Positions 12,901-25,455 of a stretch of DNA of 64,000 bases are shown here, one piece after another; position 1 is the first letter of the stretch, and each line of letters begins with the position of its first letter. The stretch is from Montifringilla adamsi. Taxonomy: Eukaryota; Chordata; Aves; Passeriformes; Passeridae. Under the pieces are notes generated by a model that worked only from the letters and a program-made list of their open reading frames with translations, was not told the origin of the DNA and did not search any database. The stretch lies in contig JAGGNK010007004.1 of assembly GCA_017590115.1 (NCBI GenBank), positions 9,918,418 to 9,982,417 on the forward strand. Direction: 5' to 3'. The position numbers were made by a program, and so were the translations under genes.

Positions 12901-14914
12901 AAGGCTTCGCTCTACTCCAGAAATTGCATTTACCCTTTTTGTTCCCAGGCACATCTGTCTCCTCCAAGCTTTCTCTCCTGTTCTGACCTTCCTGCACTTC
13001 AGGACTTTTTTTGCCAAGTTTATTTCCCCTCTGTCTCTCAAGCCTTTTTTTACTTCTCTATTTTTTTCTACTCTTAGTGCACTAAAACCATGCCACTATT
13101 TCTCCTTCTTTTACTTTCCCTTTAGCAGTGACAAACTAAAACTTGAGAATTCAGATTAGTAAAAGCAATAAAATAGCAGTCATTGTCCTGGCTTTTTTCA
13201 GCCTAATGTAGAGCAAAGAAGGAGGCTTTTAAAAACTGATTCAATCTGGACATGGCTAAAAACAATAGCAACTTTCAAGCTTCATCTGTAACATCTTATG
13301 CATAGAAATTCATATGAAAATGCCATTTGATATTAAACTTACATTTTCTAATCCAATAATGAAATATTCAGTGCTGAATGTAGTAATACCTATTTATATA
13401 ATTCAGATTTGATAATGTAATATTATGTAAATGCTAATGCTTAAAAGACTCTTGTTCTATAGGTTTACCACTTCTTTCATGTTTCCTCTGGCATATGATA
13501 AAAATTTAAATTTCTACTGACTCTAAAATGAACAGCATTTCTACCTTATCCTTCACTGATAGGCATTACTAAAAAAAAATCTGTTAAGATTTTACTATTC
13601 TGATAAAAACCTAACATTTTATGGGCTATTTGCAGAGTACTTTAAATTTTACTTTCCATCTAATAAAGAAATTAATTTTTCCCAGTGGAGAGGGGGTCCT
13701 TCCCTGTTCTCAGTGATGCTAATAATTATTTAGCTAGTTGATTCACTGGAGACAGGATTAGAATGTAGGGCAACACAACAGATATTTCATATTTAAATTC
13801 ATTACTTTCCTAGTGCTTTATGCTACATTCCTTAGCCAAGCAAAACTCCTACTGACTTCCTGTATTAGGTCCATCTTTATTATTTAGCAGATTGACAGAA
13901 CCAGAGCGGTACCATCTATTACTACTGGCAAATAACATCTGAATTCATCTTCCTCTTATTCACAGGATGACTCATTCTGTGTGGTACACACTTCATTTTT
14001 GATTTATGTAAGGCGTACATTTTAACATCCTTTCTGAGACTCAATTATTTAATCTATTTTTGTCATTCTATTCATTCGCTTATTCAAGCCATTTTGCATT
14101 AATAATCAGTCTCCATTCTTCTTCATTATTTGGTATTATTTGGTATAATGGAGTGTGTGCCAACTTTGACTTTTGGATAAAGATTCTGGATGAGTGACAC
14201 ATTTACTGCTGAAAGTTAAAACATATAAAACTTCAGACAGCAAAAAAAGCAAGATATTTGTAGAAGTACTGTCTAGTTTTGAACACCATAATTGTGACTT
14301 GAGCCAAATTAGTAATAATAGTATGCTTTACCCAGCTATTTGCCTCCATACAAGAAAAAAAATGTTATCCCAAATAAGTTAATACTGAGAGCTAGAAACG
14401 TAGCTCTATTCAATTTCTGAAATACTCTCTATTTCACAGTGAATGGGAGGTGTCACTTTAGAAGTCTTGTTTATTAAGAGACAAAATATTCTCCACCTTA
14501 TTAATAAGTCGATGTGTGGTTTTCTGTAGGAATGTAGTCTCATGAAAAGTGAAGAATGCTCAGTGGTTTCAGACTTCTGCTTTGCATGTCCTGCATATGG
14601 TTTCCTGTAAACAGCTGAATGCCAAGACATCTGTCAAAACTTTCTCATGGGCTCTAGAAATGGAAGCAAAATTAACGTCTTCCAAAGAATCACCCTGGCC
14701 ATACTTCTCTGCTACCTGTGTACACAACCAATTTGTCACAACCTCAGGAAAAAGGTCAAGGTTAAATTCTTGTGCACTGTGATCCACAAAACATTTTGCT
14801 TAATCAGATTTTCTGACAGTTTTGGTCACCTAAGTTATGAAACTGTTATGCTGACATCCTAGACTTTGTAGTTTGTGAAGAGTGTGTGAAAAGTGTAGTT
14901 CTTGAAACTCATTT
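6956..14914. other. Intergenic AT-rich sequence
   Basis: About 8 kb without a recognised gene or repeat family. Contents I can point to are the twin hairpins at 9031-9092 and a pyrimidine-rich tract at about 12740-13070, where opposing open frames arise from skewed composition rather than coding. The open frame at 10801-11016 has no recognisable homology. Confidence 0.5.
9031..9092. repeat. Two adjacent perfect hairpins
   Basis: Hairpin 1 has arms GAATGGCTGT (9031-9040) and ACAGCCATTC (9046-9055) around a 5-base loop. Hairpin 2 has arms AAAATTGTAC (9068-9077) and GTACAATTTT (9083-9092), also around a 5-base loop. All 20 base pairs are perfect. Both loops lie beside a shared TACAGCCA sequence. 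Function unknown. Confidence 0.85.
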
Positions 14915-15624
14915 CATAGAAGGATAGAATCATTAGGACTGGAAAGAACCTCTGGATATTGTCTATCAAGCCTCTAAAAATATCAGCTCTTCTCCCCTTA
15001 CACACAACCCTTTTGGTTTGAGTAGGGTCAACTATTGCTCCTGGTTTGGTACTCTGTCCATGGGGGGTTTGAATGTCTCCAAGAACAGAGACTCTGCAAT
15101 CTCTGTGGGCAACTTCTTCCAGCCTTTGAACACACTCACACTGAAAACCTTTCTCTTATGTTTTACCTAAATATATTGTGTTTCAGTTTGTTTCCATTGC
15201 TTCATATTTTTTAACAGGATATCAGTGAGAAGAACCCAGCTTCCTTCTCACTCCTTCTCCCCCTTTTCCACTTTGAAAATATCCCTGTAAGGCTTCCCTA
15301 GGTTTACCAGTTCTAGTTCTCTGTCTGTTCCAGTCCCTAAATTGTCTTCATGCCCTTTACCAGCACATACAACAGTATTCTTTTTGTATATAGGGGAGCT
15401 CATGACTGGGGTGGAAAAAGGGAAACAGACACTTCCCTCCATGCTCTGGAAATTATTTGGCTAATACAGCCCAGAACTTGGCAGGCCTTCATTGCCACAA
15501 GGTCACAATCTTAGCCCATGGTCCACTTGTCCACCAGAATCCTCAGGGCACAAAGTTCTTTTCTGTAAAGCTGATTTCCAACTGCTTGGTCTCCAGCCTG
15601 TGTTGATGAATGAGACTATTCCTT
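14915..15624 (-). mobile_element. CR1 LINE, 3' portion (part 1 of a split copy)
   Basis: The minus strand reads as CR1 from its 3' terminus near 14915 (AGGATAGAATCATTAGGAC on the + strand) through the 3' region. Recognisable blocks include GAATGTCTCCAAGAACAGAG (about 15070-15089), CCCATGGTCCACTTGTCCAC (about 15514-15533) and the segment ending CTATTCCTT at 15624. There the element is interrupted by an endogenous retroviral LTR and resumes at about 16093. It is old and diverged, with no open coding frame. Confidence 0.85.
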
Positions 15625-16092
15625 TGTTCTGGGTCTGGCCAGGACAAGGCTGTATTTTGCAGTTACCAGAACCTAGTGGTTATTCCAAACCACCCCAGGG
15701 GAATCTCTTCTGGGGAGGAGGGGCTCCTTCCAGTGGGGTGAAGCCTGGCAGAGGGGGCTGTGTGGTAGGCTTGTGAGAGTCAGAGGGAGAAGTACGGGAG
15801 CATGGCAGCAGGAACCATCTGGAATTGCCTATGGTAGGGTGTTGCTGCAGTGAGCAATAGCATTTTCTTTTCTTCTACCCTCTGTCACTAGCGTTGTTGC
15901 TGTTACTCTTTGTTTACTAATTTCATTGCTGCTTCCAGTAAATTGTTCTTACCTCAACCCATGAGCTTTACCTTTTGTGCCTACAGCTCTCCTCTCCAGC
16001 CTCATTTGCAAGGAGCAAATGAGAGGTGTGTATCTTGGAGTGCTTTCAGTGGGAAGAATTAAGTTGGAGAGCACTGTTTCTAAACCATGAAG
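15625..16092 (+). mobile_element. Solo endogenous retroviral LTR inserted in CR1
   Basis: About 468 bases interrupt a CR1 element. The insert begins TGTTCTGGGTCTGGCCAGGA, the start of a common avian LTR family. It contains the U5-like block TAAATTGTTCTTACCTCAAC (about 15939-15958) and ends in a degraded form of the family's GTTTAAACCA-type terminus (CTAAACCATGA, 16080-16090). The host CR1 breaks after ATTCCTT and resumes at CTTCACAGG, so CTT is a possible remnant of the target duplication. No gag, pol or env sequence lies next to it, so it looks like a solo LTR left by recombination. The exact ERV class is not assigned; boundaries are good to a few bases. Confidence 0.75.
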
Positions 16093-16645
16093 CTTCACAG
16101 GTACCCAAGACTTTACATTTCTCTTTGTTATAAATCATGAGACTTCTGTTGACCCATTTCTCCAGCCTGCCAAGGTCTCTAAAAGGCAGCACAGCCACTT
16201 AGTGTGTTAATCATTCTAATTTTGCATCATCCACAAACTTGCTGTGGGTGCACTCTGCCCCTTTATCCAGATCATAAGTGAAGGTGTTAAACAATTTTAG
16301 CTCCACTATCCCAGTCTTGGAGAACCCAAATCATGATTACCCTCCAGTACAGCTTCATGCTGCTTCCCTTTGATCCCAGCAGTTCAGCCAGTCTTCAATC
16401 CACCTCACTGCATCATCCAAACTTCACCAGTTTGTCTATGCAGATATTATAGCAGTGTTGAAAGCCTTAAAAAAGTCAAAATAAACAATATCAGCTGCTT
16501 TTTTGTTCCCATCCTTCTTGAAGATAGAAGTGGTTTTGCTGTCTGCTAGTCCTTGAGAATTTTGCCCAACTGCCATGACTTTTCAAAGATTTTTTTAGAG
16601 CAGCCTTGCAATGACATTGGATGGCTACCTCAGCACTCTTAAATT
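16093..16645 (-). mobile_element. CR1 LINE, reverse transcriptase portion (part 2 of a split copy)
   Basis: The CR1 resumes after the LTR. On the minus strand a frame around 16440-16500 reads IVYFDFFKAFN, the degraded form of the YLDFSKAFD reverse transcriptase motif. Further 5' in the element (about 16515-16645) it reads remnants of the RELADVIAK...EDWKKAN...IFKK segment. The NYRPVSLTS segment that normally lies between these two is missing, so the copy carries an internal deletion as well as the LTR insertion. Stop codons and frameshifts are frequent; it is not functional. Confidence 0.85.
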
Positions 16646-18834
16646 ATTATTTCCTTGGCCGTGCTACACCACATTTAGAAAACACTATCAAAGTATTTCT
16701 GTAGCTAATTTATATGTATATGTGGAAAACAAACCTTGAATTGTGTGACAGCTGTGTTTTCTGATCTGTGTTGCACAGGTAAAGAATTTAAATCTACTTC
16801 AGGTAATTCTTGCACTAGCTATTCTTAGCAAAGCCAGTAATTGCTTATTCTCCTTATTCTTCCCAAGATGATAAGAGCATCACCTGAGTTTAAACAAGTT
16901 GTGGAACAAAAGCAGAACAAAGCTTATTTCACTGAATAGGTGTCATTTATCTTAAATTGTCCGTGGTGGGAAAGGCTTAGCTATGTAAACAGTCAATGAG
17001 AAGAGGCCTACTTGGCTGCTGCAGGTTAAAGAAGGAAAGGAAATAATTGAATATCATGTTAGCAGACTCTCATTTCTCCTACAAAAGGGTACACTTGGAA
17101 GGAATAGCTACTCAAATCCATGATGCTCATTATAACATTGCTGGCCATTATTGGAGATTTCTCTTTAGCATCAGGAAGATACACTCATACACTTTATCTA
17201 TAACAAGGTGTCAAATTCCAACTAAGAGATTTTTTTTTTCCACACAAACATGTATGAATTAGCTGCCTAGTTTAATACCTAATCCTTCATCATTAGCTTA
17301 ATACATATATTTCAAAGGAATATGTCCTGTGAGCAAACCCAAATATCTTTTTCTAAGATATTAACAGTAATAATATCTTCAGCATAACTGAATTCCAATT
17401 AATGTATGTTTGCCCATGTCACTGTTTCTCATACCTCTATATGCATTCATTTTCTGGCTGCTTCTGCAGTTGGAGTTCAAAAACTTTTACCCACTCCTGG
17501 TCATACCAAAGAAACCAACCAATGATACTCACAGTCTTTTAGGGAAATACAAGTTATTTTCCCTGTTTTAATTCTGTTATTCCAGTAATCCAATACATTG
17601 TCCCACCATTGAGAAAATGGGCCTACTTTTGTTAATTATTGCATCTGCATATAAATCAACTTGCTCTGTAAGTTTTATCAGGCATATATTTTTTTAGAAT
17701 ATCTCAGATAGCTCTCAATAAAGACTCAGACACATCATCAGGTTGCTTGACAAATTATTGTACAACACATGATCTTTGTTTGCCAGTTCACTCTGCCAGA
17801 AACAACGGGAAATTACTGTGACTTAGATCAGCCTGCAATGAAAACAACTAAAACTGAGACTCATTTCTGCTCATGCTAGAGGCTAAGAAGATCCACTTAG
17901 ATTTGCAATAGCTCAGCTGACAGAAGACAGCATGTTAACACACCATAACTTGATTTGAAATCCAGGTTGATAGCACAGTACTGACTATAGTGAACCTTCA
18001 GCTGTGCACTGAACATACAGGTCTAACATGTCTGTTTGAAAGCCCTGCTTATTTTCATGTCTTCTGGAATATTTTGTGGGGGAGAAGATTTCATCCAAAG
18101 TCTTAAGCTAAAAGCCAGTAACTAAACTAGTGACCTGGAGTGTCTTCTGAAGCGCAGAAGAGTAAGATTGATGATATTAATCACATATATAGACACACAT
18201 ATATGATGAGAAATGTACTGATGCTCTTTGAGTTTTACCTTTTTTCGTTTATATGTTCTCTGTACTCTTCACAAACACATTTGTAACTCTGGCACCCATT
18301 GTATTAGTAGATAGTTTTCCCAGTACTTTTCTATGGCCTTTCCTAAGCAGAAAGACAGAACAAATTCCAGAGCTCCAAGCCCTGGAAGATACAAAGCCCC
18401 AGTGTTTTCTTGGTTCTTCCTGGGAACCAAGGTCAAGAACAACTCTTGGAGATACATTCTCACAGACAAAGTACAACTGGTGCTGAAGGGAAGCTACAGA
18501 GGAGAGGTTTTACCTGGGAGGGAATTGCATCACCACCTGTCCTCCTAATTGGTGCTTTTTATCAATTACACTATAAATGTGTACTCATCCCTGTAGGGGT
18601 GGGCTTTGGTGGACATCTTTCCATAACTGCCTCTGAAAGCCTTCGTTACAGATCCTCTTTTCTATATCCTCGTTGCCAAAATTACCTCAAGTTTCATTTC
18701 CAGACTGGGCAAAAAGGCAACAGTACAGTGGCTATTTATTGATTGAAGCTCCCCAAAACATTTGTTGTCCTTCTCCCAGTCCCTTTTTCTCCAGATATTC
18801 AATGAAAATCATTATGTCAACAAATTTTGACTTG
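16646..18834. other. Intergenic; possible unclassified repeat at its 3' end
   Basis: AT-rich sequence. The stretch about 18330-18720 is more GC-rich than its surroundings, with several overlapping open frames on both strands and no protein signature. It has an LTR-like feel (a TATAAAT box near 18572 and no coding), but I could not assign a family. Confidence 0.4.
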
Positions 18835-18905
18835 ACAGTGGGTTAATGGTTGGACTCAAAGATCTTAAAGAAAAAGATCTTTTCCAACCTAAAAGATTCT
18901 GTGGT
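18835..18905 (+). mobile_element. CR1 LINE 3' tail
   Basis: GGTTGGACTCAAAGATCTTA followed by TCTTTTCCAACCTAAAAGAT and TCTGTGG is the CR1 3' terminal block in sense orientation. Only about 70 bases remain. Confidence 0.9.
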
Positions 18906-21900
18906 TATTGAATTTTATTATCTTTGGGATCTTTCTGCATAATAGTTTGTGTAAAGAGTTCCTCACAATGAAGCATATTCCATGCATGCCTGAGATGTTA
19001 CTAGCACAATGTAAGCTAACAAACACATAAAAATGCATAGAAATGTTTAAAGTGAGAAATTGTTGTAAGTTTCAAGATCACTGTTTCCATTTGAATTAAT
19101 TTTGAATATTCTTTTACTAATTAGAGGGGATTTTAAAAGTATTAGAGCTCTTAAGTTCTGTTTGACTAAAATTTCATGCAGTGGTAGGCTAAACCTTTTC
19201 AATGATCTCAGGATTAGCCTTTGCTTTCAAAGCTCATACAAAGGAAAGTTCTATAGTCTTTTCATCTGAGATGTTATTTTCTTTAGGATTATGAGATAAT
19301 GCATCTGGAACAACATTCATTCATCCAGGTTTGTGGTTTAGTTGAAAGTCAGTCCAAATTCCTGTAATCACAAGTGACATCTGGCTAAACATGCACTTGG
19401 GTCAAGTTTAGACCTCAGCCACTATAAAGGGCTGTGGTTAAGACAGCATGCTCAACTTGACACCTCCCAAACAGTGGAGTACGCTCTCAGTCCCCACCAA
19501 CATAACAAGTTAGACTTACATCTCTTTTATTTTTTTGCTTCTCCTAGCTCAACATTTTCTTTCAACAGCCTTCAAAGGATTTTCTGGTGTTTGCATGGTT
19601 CTTCCTACAAGAACTTAGGCTAAAAAAATGTTCAAAACCTACACGTGGTGTACCTGATGTCTCCTAGTGTCAAACAAATTATAAACCAGTATTTCAGAGC
19701 GCTAACCAATAGGTCCAAAGGCAAGAAGCAAGTTACAAAATCTGCTACAAAACACATAGCAGAAAGCCTATAATTAAAAATCAACCAAAAATTCATCTGT
19801 ACTTTAATCAAGTTGTAACAAAACTAGAGAGCTACTTATCTGCTTGCACCAGGTGTTTCAGATGAGATTTAGTGACAGGACTTGGCTTCTTTGATTCTCA
19901 TTACCTATTTTCTGTGTGAATGCATACTGACCTTCTGTCATAATTATTTTCCTTGGCTCTGAATGAGATTGAACTTCACCTCATAGTTCCTCCAGGGCCT
20001 GGAAATGGTCAGTCTTGCTTACATTTTTAAAGGTTCAGAAAGAAAAATTACTCTTTGTGGATCAACAACACTGATAAATCTCTTTCTGCATCTTACATCA
20101 CTGTAGAACTGACAATTCCAGTCATCTCATTTAGCAATACTAAATTTGACACTATTCTGTTGAGCAAAGGCCACAAGAAAAGTAAAGTAGATGACTGTAT
20201 TTGTCAAAAATGTATCTGTCATCAATGTTAGACTACATGGCAGAAGTTACACCCATGGCATTCAATGACTGGACATCCCTCATAGCAAAAAGAAAAAGAA
20301 AATTGTTTAATTAGAAGCAAAGCTTTTTTAAGAAAATTCTCTTGTATACTTCATTCCATCTGAAGTTCATTATCCCAAATCCTCAGTATGGTAGACTGAG
20401 TAAATAGCAGTGAAAAGGAGAATTAATGCTAAAGTATGCAGACAATCCAAGAAAGTGCACATCAATAAAAGTGAAGAATAGCACGTAACACAGGGGAGTC
20501 AAAAAAATTTCTGGTGCACTGCAAATTATATAGGAGAAAAATGGAAACTATAGGGCAAGAGAAGAAGAGTGTCACAAACCCACACTAGGAAGAGTAGAAA
20601 AAGAAAATTAGATACATATTTTATTTAGGTTTTTCTGGGGGGTGGGGGGATTGTAACATCTGATTCAGCTTGACTTTGGACAACTCCTAAGCTATTTCTG
20701 CACTTTTCTGCTTCTAAAAATCTGTTTTTCTTTTGAACATGTATATTTTTTATTCCTTGTATGCTCTCTACTGCTACTACTATTTTTTAAAGTGGCCTCT
20801 CTTTGTTATTGTATTTACAGCTCCATCCTACTCCTCCCCAGGGCACTTTTTTAACTGCCTCCTTTTCCCTTTGGCTCCAAACTGAAAGTAACACCTACAC
20901 TGTTGATGGCTTGGTCACGGTCTCATAATTACCCCCAGCTGTTTGTCCAGGAGGCTTTCTTTCTGGAATTATAACTTGTTTGTACATTTTTCTATTGGTC
21001 AGATAATCTGAAATAACTGCATAGTAATTCATGTATTAACCAGGTCATCTTCTGTTTACATATAATTTCCACTTAGCATTCTCTTCCTTCCTCAAAGATA
21101 AGCCTCAAGTTCAACACTTTTTTTCATTAAGCATTTCCTAAAGGTTTTTCTGGGATTTGGTCCAGCACCCATTTATAACAGCTTTCAGTATATTAATATT
21201 TGGTAATACTGCAAATAGAGTTTTACATGAAATAAAGACTGCCCAGGCAGTGTCATTTAGAATCACAACTTTCTTCCCCCCATAAACTGCTGCTCGAGTT
21301 CCTTGTATTGCTGCATGCAAACCAAACAGGTTTGTGAATCAAATATTTACAGAATTTTATCTAATAGTCTTTGTAGTGATTCAGTCTACCATATGGGATA
21401 AATGTATAGAGTGATATGGGGTAGAATACTTTAAACTGAAATGATACAGAAGTACATAACTTGAGTGAGTTAAAACTCTTTCTGGTAAAAGTCAGTAGTT
21501 TACACAGAGTTAAATACCAATCATCCAACATTAAGGCTATGAACACATTCTTTAGCTCAAATTCTCTATCTTTTCTTGTCAGTATGATTAAAGGCTCAGA
21601 TTCAATGTAACTGATGTCTAAGGAACTTTAATTTTCCTTTGATAAACTGACAAAAAAGTAATTTCTTTAATCTTAATCCAAAGGGCACAATGTTACAATG
21701 GACTCCTTGTGAGTTTCACCAAAACATGTGAAAATCTCTTCGTATCTCCAGAGCCCTTTACTAGAAGCCACTACAATATTCTGCCAGATACAGGGCTACA
21801 GGCAGTGGATTAGTCTGAAGCAATTAGCTATCAACACTTGGTAGTTGTTTCTATGGTGTGAGAGAGGTATATGTATAACTTCCCATAAAGGTGACAGTAA

Positions 21901-24900
21901 AATAATAATGGATTCCGAATCAATCTACGTAGAATAGAGAGAATATGAAGTAGGAGAGCCCAAGGCCCTGCACATTAAGGATTTGTTCTCCTAACTGGTG
22001 TTGGGGGGAGTGTGAGGGAGTAGAGGAAGTGTTTGAATTTTGGGTTCTACTAATTGCACTGTTTTTCCATAAAGTCCTGTCACAATTGTCTGGACAGACA
22101 CACAGACAATATTAAAATATCTTGTGCAGAGTGGGGCTATACTGCTGCAACCATTATAAGGGAATTACAGGATCTGAAGTCTATAGCAGAAGTGAAAAAT
22201 GGAGTTTATAATGTACCAGTGCTATAACGTGGAACCACCTTTTTACCCCTGTTCTGTTTCTTCTCCATAAATGCATACACACTCCTGAAATGTTCATACC
22301 CACATTTTCTGTGGATATGTAAATGGTACATGCAACATCTGTATTTTAATTTGTTGCCTCTTATATTTTGTGCATTGCTCCATTTAAGAAGAAATATAAC
22401 ATGACAGAAGTTGGGCTCAAAGGAATTCATCATGTCTGTACTATCATTGGAATGAAATGTCTCTTTCTCCTATCCCTTGTTCCCATTTTCATTCAAATTG
22501 GACGGAAGAAACAGTCCTAGCAGATTCAGCTTGTCAGCTATATTACTGGTAAAAATCTGTTTGGAAACCAGATTCCTCCACATGAAAATGTGTGTGTTAA
22601 TTAGCCCCTTTTGTGTCAGCCTGTTTCTGAGCCAAGTCTGAAGAGTCATTTGAGGGCACCGAATGTCTGTTCTGAAGAGAGGTTTACGCGATTGAGAGTG
22701 TCATGACCACTTGAAAAACTTTCTTCAAGGATGAGAACTTTTCTGTTGGCAACATGTTATCAGGAACATCTAGTCCAGCACCATCAAGGATTTTTCTGTT
22801 TATTTTAAAAACTTGCAGACACTACAACTCCCTTTGGTTCTAGCGATACAGGGAATTGAGGGCAGAAGAAAAAATGCTTGGAGAGATTGATCTAATGAAC
22901 TAAATGTAATTTATCATGAATAAATGTCTGGATTTAAGTGCCACAAGTTTACCTATCCACTCCTGCTCCATCTGCAATGATTTTAATCACAGACCAAAGC
23001 CAAGAAATACAGCTATGACTTATGAATTTCAGTCCCTATTAAGAAAACTGGCAAGGATGAACTGAGGGTGTTGGTCAGCCTATTACCAGCAGAAAGAGTA
23101 AAGTGCAAGGGTATCTGCATGATGTGTGCCCATTTTTATTAAAAGCCTGTTCTTATATACATTCTATTTTTGGCTTTCATGGAAAATAAGGACCAATGTT
23201 TTCCAAACCTTTCTGACTTCACTGGCTGATATAGGGTCCTAATCCTCCAGACTGAACTGGAGTGAACAAGGCAAAATGAACCAATTTCCTAACAAACCCA
23301 GCAAGTTTCTTCATTCCCTTCCCCCACACTGAGTCCATGCACTCACTTTATCTTTCCCACAACTCTTGTCTCAAAGAAGCTCAAGGGTTATTTTTTCTCA
23401 TAACCACCCTAAACTGCATTTCTGAGAGGACACTAGTTCCTTCCATTCTCAGCAATTTCAGAGGCTGCCAGAGGCTGCCCCTCTTCCCAGAAGTCACTCA
23501 CAAAGTCAACAAGAAGTTTACCCTCTAACTGTTTTGATGTTGGCCTGCCTTCCAGCAATTCTCAGTTGGCACATAGTCTCCTGCAGACTATAATCAGCTT
23601 GGCACATGTTAAAACACCCATGCCAGGGCTATGGCCAGAACGAGTCAAGTCAACTGCTGTGTTGCAGTTAGTTTGCCTTGTTGCAGTTTCAGCAACACAC
23701 TCAAGACCAGACTCTCCGACTGCCCACATTGTCTAGCACTTCACATCTCCTTTATGTGAAACTGAGAGCATTGCAGTTTTAATGTCAAGAAATAAACCTT
23801 AAGAGAATTTTCCTTCAGCATGCTCTGAATTCCTTACACAACTTAGATGATCGGCATTCCTGCCAGCCCACCCCAGTATTCCAAAACATCACGCCTAACA
23901 CAGCACAGCCCATCCTGCCCTCATCTCATATCAGAGTGTTTAACCCCTGTAGCTCTACGTAGGATATGTCCTTTCCAAAGCCCTGCAGAACAGACCAAAC
24001 TCACTGGCAGGCATCTTTTCCCTTTGGAGTGAAGGTGTGACCATGATGTCTGGGACAAGCAAGAGGAAGTGGAGTTCATCATTCCCTGGGAGGGGAAATT
24101 CAGTGAATCAGATGTCCAGGTCTACAGTCATGAGGACGCAGATAAAGGCAGTGGAACATCTCTCCTGTCTACATGTTCCCTATGCAGGACATTCTGTCCA
24201 CATTCATATGCAGAAAATGTGATAACAGATATTTTTTAAAGAACATTTAGTGGAGAATTCAACAGTCTGCATGGCAGAGAAGGCTAATGGCACTCACACT
24301 TTCCCCATTGTTCTTCCAAAAAAACAAATGGCTGTTAGGGGATGAAATTTTTTCTTAAATACTTTGGAAAAAAACAACCTTGTCACTGCATGACTGGTAT
24401 TTTAATTTTTTGGTTTTTCCTGAACTGCAAAATGTGCTAACACTATAAAAACATCAAAATAAGGCAGACCATCAAGGGCATAAACATGATATAGTGCTTC
24501 TAAAAAAAAGTCACTGCTTAATCTGACTGTGATTAATATGGGTAGCCTTTTTATATAGATTCTGTCTGTATTAGCAAAAATAATTTTATGCCTTTTTGGG
24601 AAGAGTGTTTGTATTTAACAGCTGAGAAAAAAAGGCCTGTCTTTCAGATTTTACAATATTTTACAACTCTCTTATCCATGTAAGGCTAATAAAATCATCT
24701 TAAATTGTAAAACAGAAGTGGAATTGAGAAACAGAAGTGACTTTTACACTTGACCAAAAAAAAGGTTTTGCTGTTTGCAAAGAGACTATTACTTTGGCCT
24801 AATGCCCAATATATGTTGATACAGATGGTATATCTCCCTTACCTTGCAAGAGCAGTATCCACCAAGGTCAAGGTCTTCCCTGTATTTGTATCAACAGTGG

Positions 24901-25416
24901 CAATCCATGCCCTCCCCACAGGCATTTTGAAGAGCTCTATAGTCCTGAGTGATCCTTATAGCACTCTCTACACTGCCAGTCCACCTGCTTCACAGGCAAT
25001 TCCTTTGTTCTTTGACTAAATTGGAGGAAATCTCAGCAGATGTGTGGCACCTGTTCCATGTAGCCAAATTCCTTGTAGTCACCTCATTGGGTAGGACAGG
25101 ATGCTGAGAAAGCAGGCCAAGAATGATGTGCCAGGGCAGAACAATACTGCTTTCCTTCTGGGCAGTAGGGTCAGCTCCCTCCTTGGAGCCTCCTGCTCCC
25201 TTCCTCACTCCTCTTGAATGCCCTGACCAGTAACACACAGTCACAGAAAGGCCAATGGCAGTGCTGAAGGGCAGCAATGAGAAGGCTCCTTTATGAAAAG
25301 CAGGGTGATGGATCACAGAGTGTTTATGGTATAGAGCAAAGAAAGGAGCAAGCATCCTTACAAGAGCTGACTGCATGCCAAGGACATCCTGTGAACGTGA
25401 ATGGCACGGCTGAAAG

Positions 25417-25455
25417 TCGTGTGGTCATCTCGTGTTGTCACCTCACGCGGTCACA
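25417..25455. repeat. Three diverged 13-bp tandem units rich in CpG
   Basis: The units are TCGTGTGGTCATC, TCGTGTTGTCACC and TCACGCGGTCACA in direct succession. With a few flanking bases the stretch holds seven CpG dinucleotides, unusual for this AT-rich, CpG-poor window. Confidence 0.6.

Noticed and set aside
12763..13159. Opposing open frames, one lysine/arginine-rich and one serine/phenylalanine-rich
   Set aside because: They come from a strand-asymmetric pyrimidine-rich tract, which keeps stop codons rare in some frames.
18330..18720. Possible LTR or exon cluster
   Set aside because: Overlapping frames and a TATAAAT box suggested an LTR, but I could not find matching ends or a known family, so it is only mentioned within the intergenic entry.
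24990..25376. A 128-codon minus-strand frame and an overlapping 117-codon plus-strand frame (25277-25630)
   Set aside because: There is no recognisable domain, no splice or promoter context, and the two frames conflict. They are likely chance frames in a slightly GC-richer patch.
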